Assembly (NCBI GenBank): GCA_016930895.1
Contig: JAFGFV010000450.1
Coordinates: 1-14,490 of the forward strand
DNA from: Spirochaetales bacterium
GTDB taxonomy: Bacteria > Spirochaetota > Spirochaetia > SZUA-6 > DRHE01
DNA: 14,490 bases
Direction: 5' to 3'
In this document: positions 13,617 to 14,490 of the stretch, in pieces
How positions within the stretch are numbered: position 1 is the first letter of the stretch
Layout: every line of letters starts with the position of its first letter
Made by a program: the position numbers and the translations under genes
The notes under the pieces: model-generated
The model's input: the letters and a program-made list of their open reading frames with translations, nothing else
Database searches by the model: none
Told to the model about the DNA's origin: nothing

Positions 13617-14426
13617 ATGGATGTCGCGCAGCAGATCGAGCGGGCCGCCTCGTCGAAGCGGCAGGCGCTGGAGACCCTGGGGCTCTTCGACGCCAACCTG
13701 TGGCTGGGCAGGCCGGCCTTTTTCCCGCTGGCCAAGGCCGTCTCCGCCGAGGAGCTTGGCGCTCTCCTGAGGCGCTATGCCCTGATCGGGGCCCTGGTGT
13801 CCCACTGGGACGCCGTGCACCTGTCCGCCCAGGACGGCAACCAGGCCCTACTGGCGGCCGAGAGCGCCCTGCCCGAGGGCGTGTTCACGATCTGGACGGG
13901 CCTGCCCACGGCCCTGGAGGAGCCAGGCCCGCTGCCAGGAATCGCGCCGCCGCACCCGCGGATGCGGGGGGTGAGGCTGTTCCCCCAGACCCATCACTTC
14001 TCACTTGCCCCCTGGGTGGTCGGGGGCCTGTGCGAGTGGTGCGTCGAGCACCGCCTGCCCCTGTTCGTATGGCACGTGGAGATCCGCTGGGACGACCTGC
14101 ATGCCCTGGCGGAGGCCTTCCCCAAGCTCGCCCTGGTGGTCGAGACCCAGTGGCAGAAGATCCTATACCACCTCCGGGATCTCGCCGGTCTGCTCGCCTC
14201 CCGCCCGAACGTGTACGTGGAGACCTCCAACCTGATCGGTCAGGACCATCTGGCCCAGTTCGTGAAGAGCGTCGGGGCCGAGCGCCTCGTGTTCGGCTCG
14301 TTCCTGCCGGTCAACGACCCGTACGCGGCCGTGGGGGTGATCCTGGACGCCGACATTTCCGAGTCCGACAAGCAGGCAATCGCCGGGGGCAACCTGCGCC
14401 GCCTGGTGGGGGAGGTGCGCGCATGA
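13617..14426 (+). CDS. Amidohydrolase-like TIM-barrel protein lacking the canonical metal ligands
   Basis: A 269-residue protein with the layout of the amidohydrolase-2 (TatD/decarboxylase-like) family but degenerate at metal positions. The N-terminal D-x-H-x-H strand reads FDANLWLG (24-31), so both histidines are lost. H153 in FVWHVE remains at the middle histidine position. The next strand reads LVVETQWQ (173-180) where a histidine is expected. The usual FGSD near the C-terminus reads FGSF (226-229). NVYVETSNLI (198-207) fits the penultimate barrel strands. It is probably non-catalytic or uses unusual chemistry. ATG 13617 follows GGGAGG (13602-13607); an in-frame GTG at 13596 is the alternative. 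Its stop overlaps the start of the next gene (ATGA), and that gene encodes a protein with an intact HxH, so the two may form a pair. Confidence 0.75.
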   Translation: MDVAQQIERAASSKRQALETLGLFDANLWLGRPAFFPLAKAVSAEELGALLRRYALIGALVSHWDAVHLSAQDGNQALLAAESALPEGVFTIWTGLPTALEEPGPLPGIAPPHPRMRGVRLFPQTHHFSLAPWVVGGLCEWCVEHRLPLFVWHVEIRWDDLHALAEAFPKLALVVETQWQKILYHLRDLAGLLASRPNVYVETSNLIGQDHLAQFVKSVGAERLVFGSFLPVNDPYAAVGVILDADISESDKQAIAGGNLRRLVGEVRA

Positions 14427-14490
14427 GCGAGCCCTTCATCGTCGACGCCCACGTGCACACCGGCTACCCGGGGATCTTCTTCTCTCCCGA
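14423..14490 (+). CDS. Amidohydrolase family protein, N-terminal fragment (3' end outside window)
   Basis: Only the first 22 codons lie in the window: MSEPFIVDAHVHTGYPGIFF and so on. D-A-H-V-H (residues 8-12) is the canonical first-strand metal-binding motif of amidohydrolases, here intact. The ATG overlaps the stop of the preceding gene by four bases, implying translational coupling to the degenerate relative. Assignment rests on a short segment but the motif and spacing are typical. Confidence 0.7.
   Translation, partial: MSEPFIVDAHVHTGYPGIFFSP

Overview
The window is about 14.5 kb of GC-rich bacterial chromosome that looks like part of a carbohydrate or polyol uptake-and-catabolism region. 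There are no rRNA or tRNA genes, phage genes, insertion sequences or CRISPR arrays. The host cannot be fixed from sequence alone. The lipoprotein signal peptides with loose lipoboxes, and a binding-protein signal peptide ending in FAAGQKE, resemble those of Spirochaetota, but this is a weak inference.

Left part (1-2820). The window opens inside a tandem-domain class II aldolase-like gene (+) whose second domain has lost its metal ligands. A VapBC-type toxin-antitoxin pair (-) runs toward it and overlaps its 3' end. Divergent from vapBC is a URO-D superfamily protein (+) with HSDGD in place of the Cys-containing metal motif.

Middle part (2874-5871, minus strand). Four tightly packed genes are read in the order sugar-type periplasmic binding protein, small lipoprotein, trypsin-like serine protease lipoprotein, and a second small lipoprotein that is a paralogue of the first. 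No permease or ATPase lies with this binding protein. The protease bracketed by two related unknown lipoproteins is the most unfamiliar unit of the window.

Right part (6132-14490, plus strand). A divergent promoter region leads into a class III aminotransferase and a xylose-isomerase-like TIM-barrel protein. A second promoter leads into a second URO-D protein (with an intact HxC...C site), an RbsB-type binding protein, an RbsC-type permease, a single-domain RbsA/FrcA-type ATPase, a DeoR-family regulator, a metal-site-degenerate amidohydrolase-like protein and the start of a second amidohydrolase that keeps its HxH motif. Both promoter regions carry a near-identical 14-base motif (ATTGTGAAAA followed by T/G and TTG), a candidate operator for the DeoR regulator encoded in the cluster.

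Working model (inference): a DeoR-controlled system imports a sugar-like, possibly amino- or methyl-substituted compound through a CUT2-type ABC transporter and processes it with aminotransferase, isomerase, URO-D-like, amidohydrolase and aldolase-like proteins. The two binding proteins share C-terminal motifs and may use one transporter. No substrate can be assigned from sequence.
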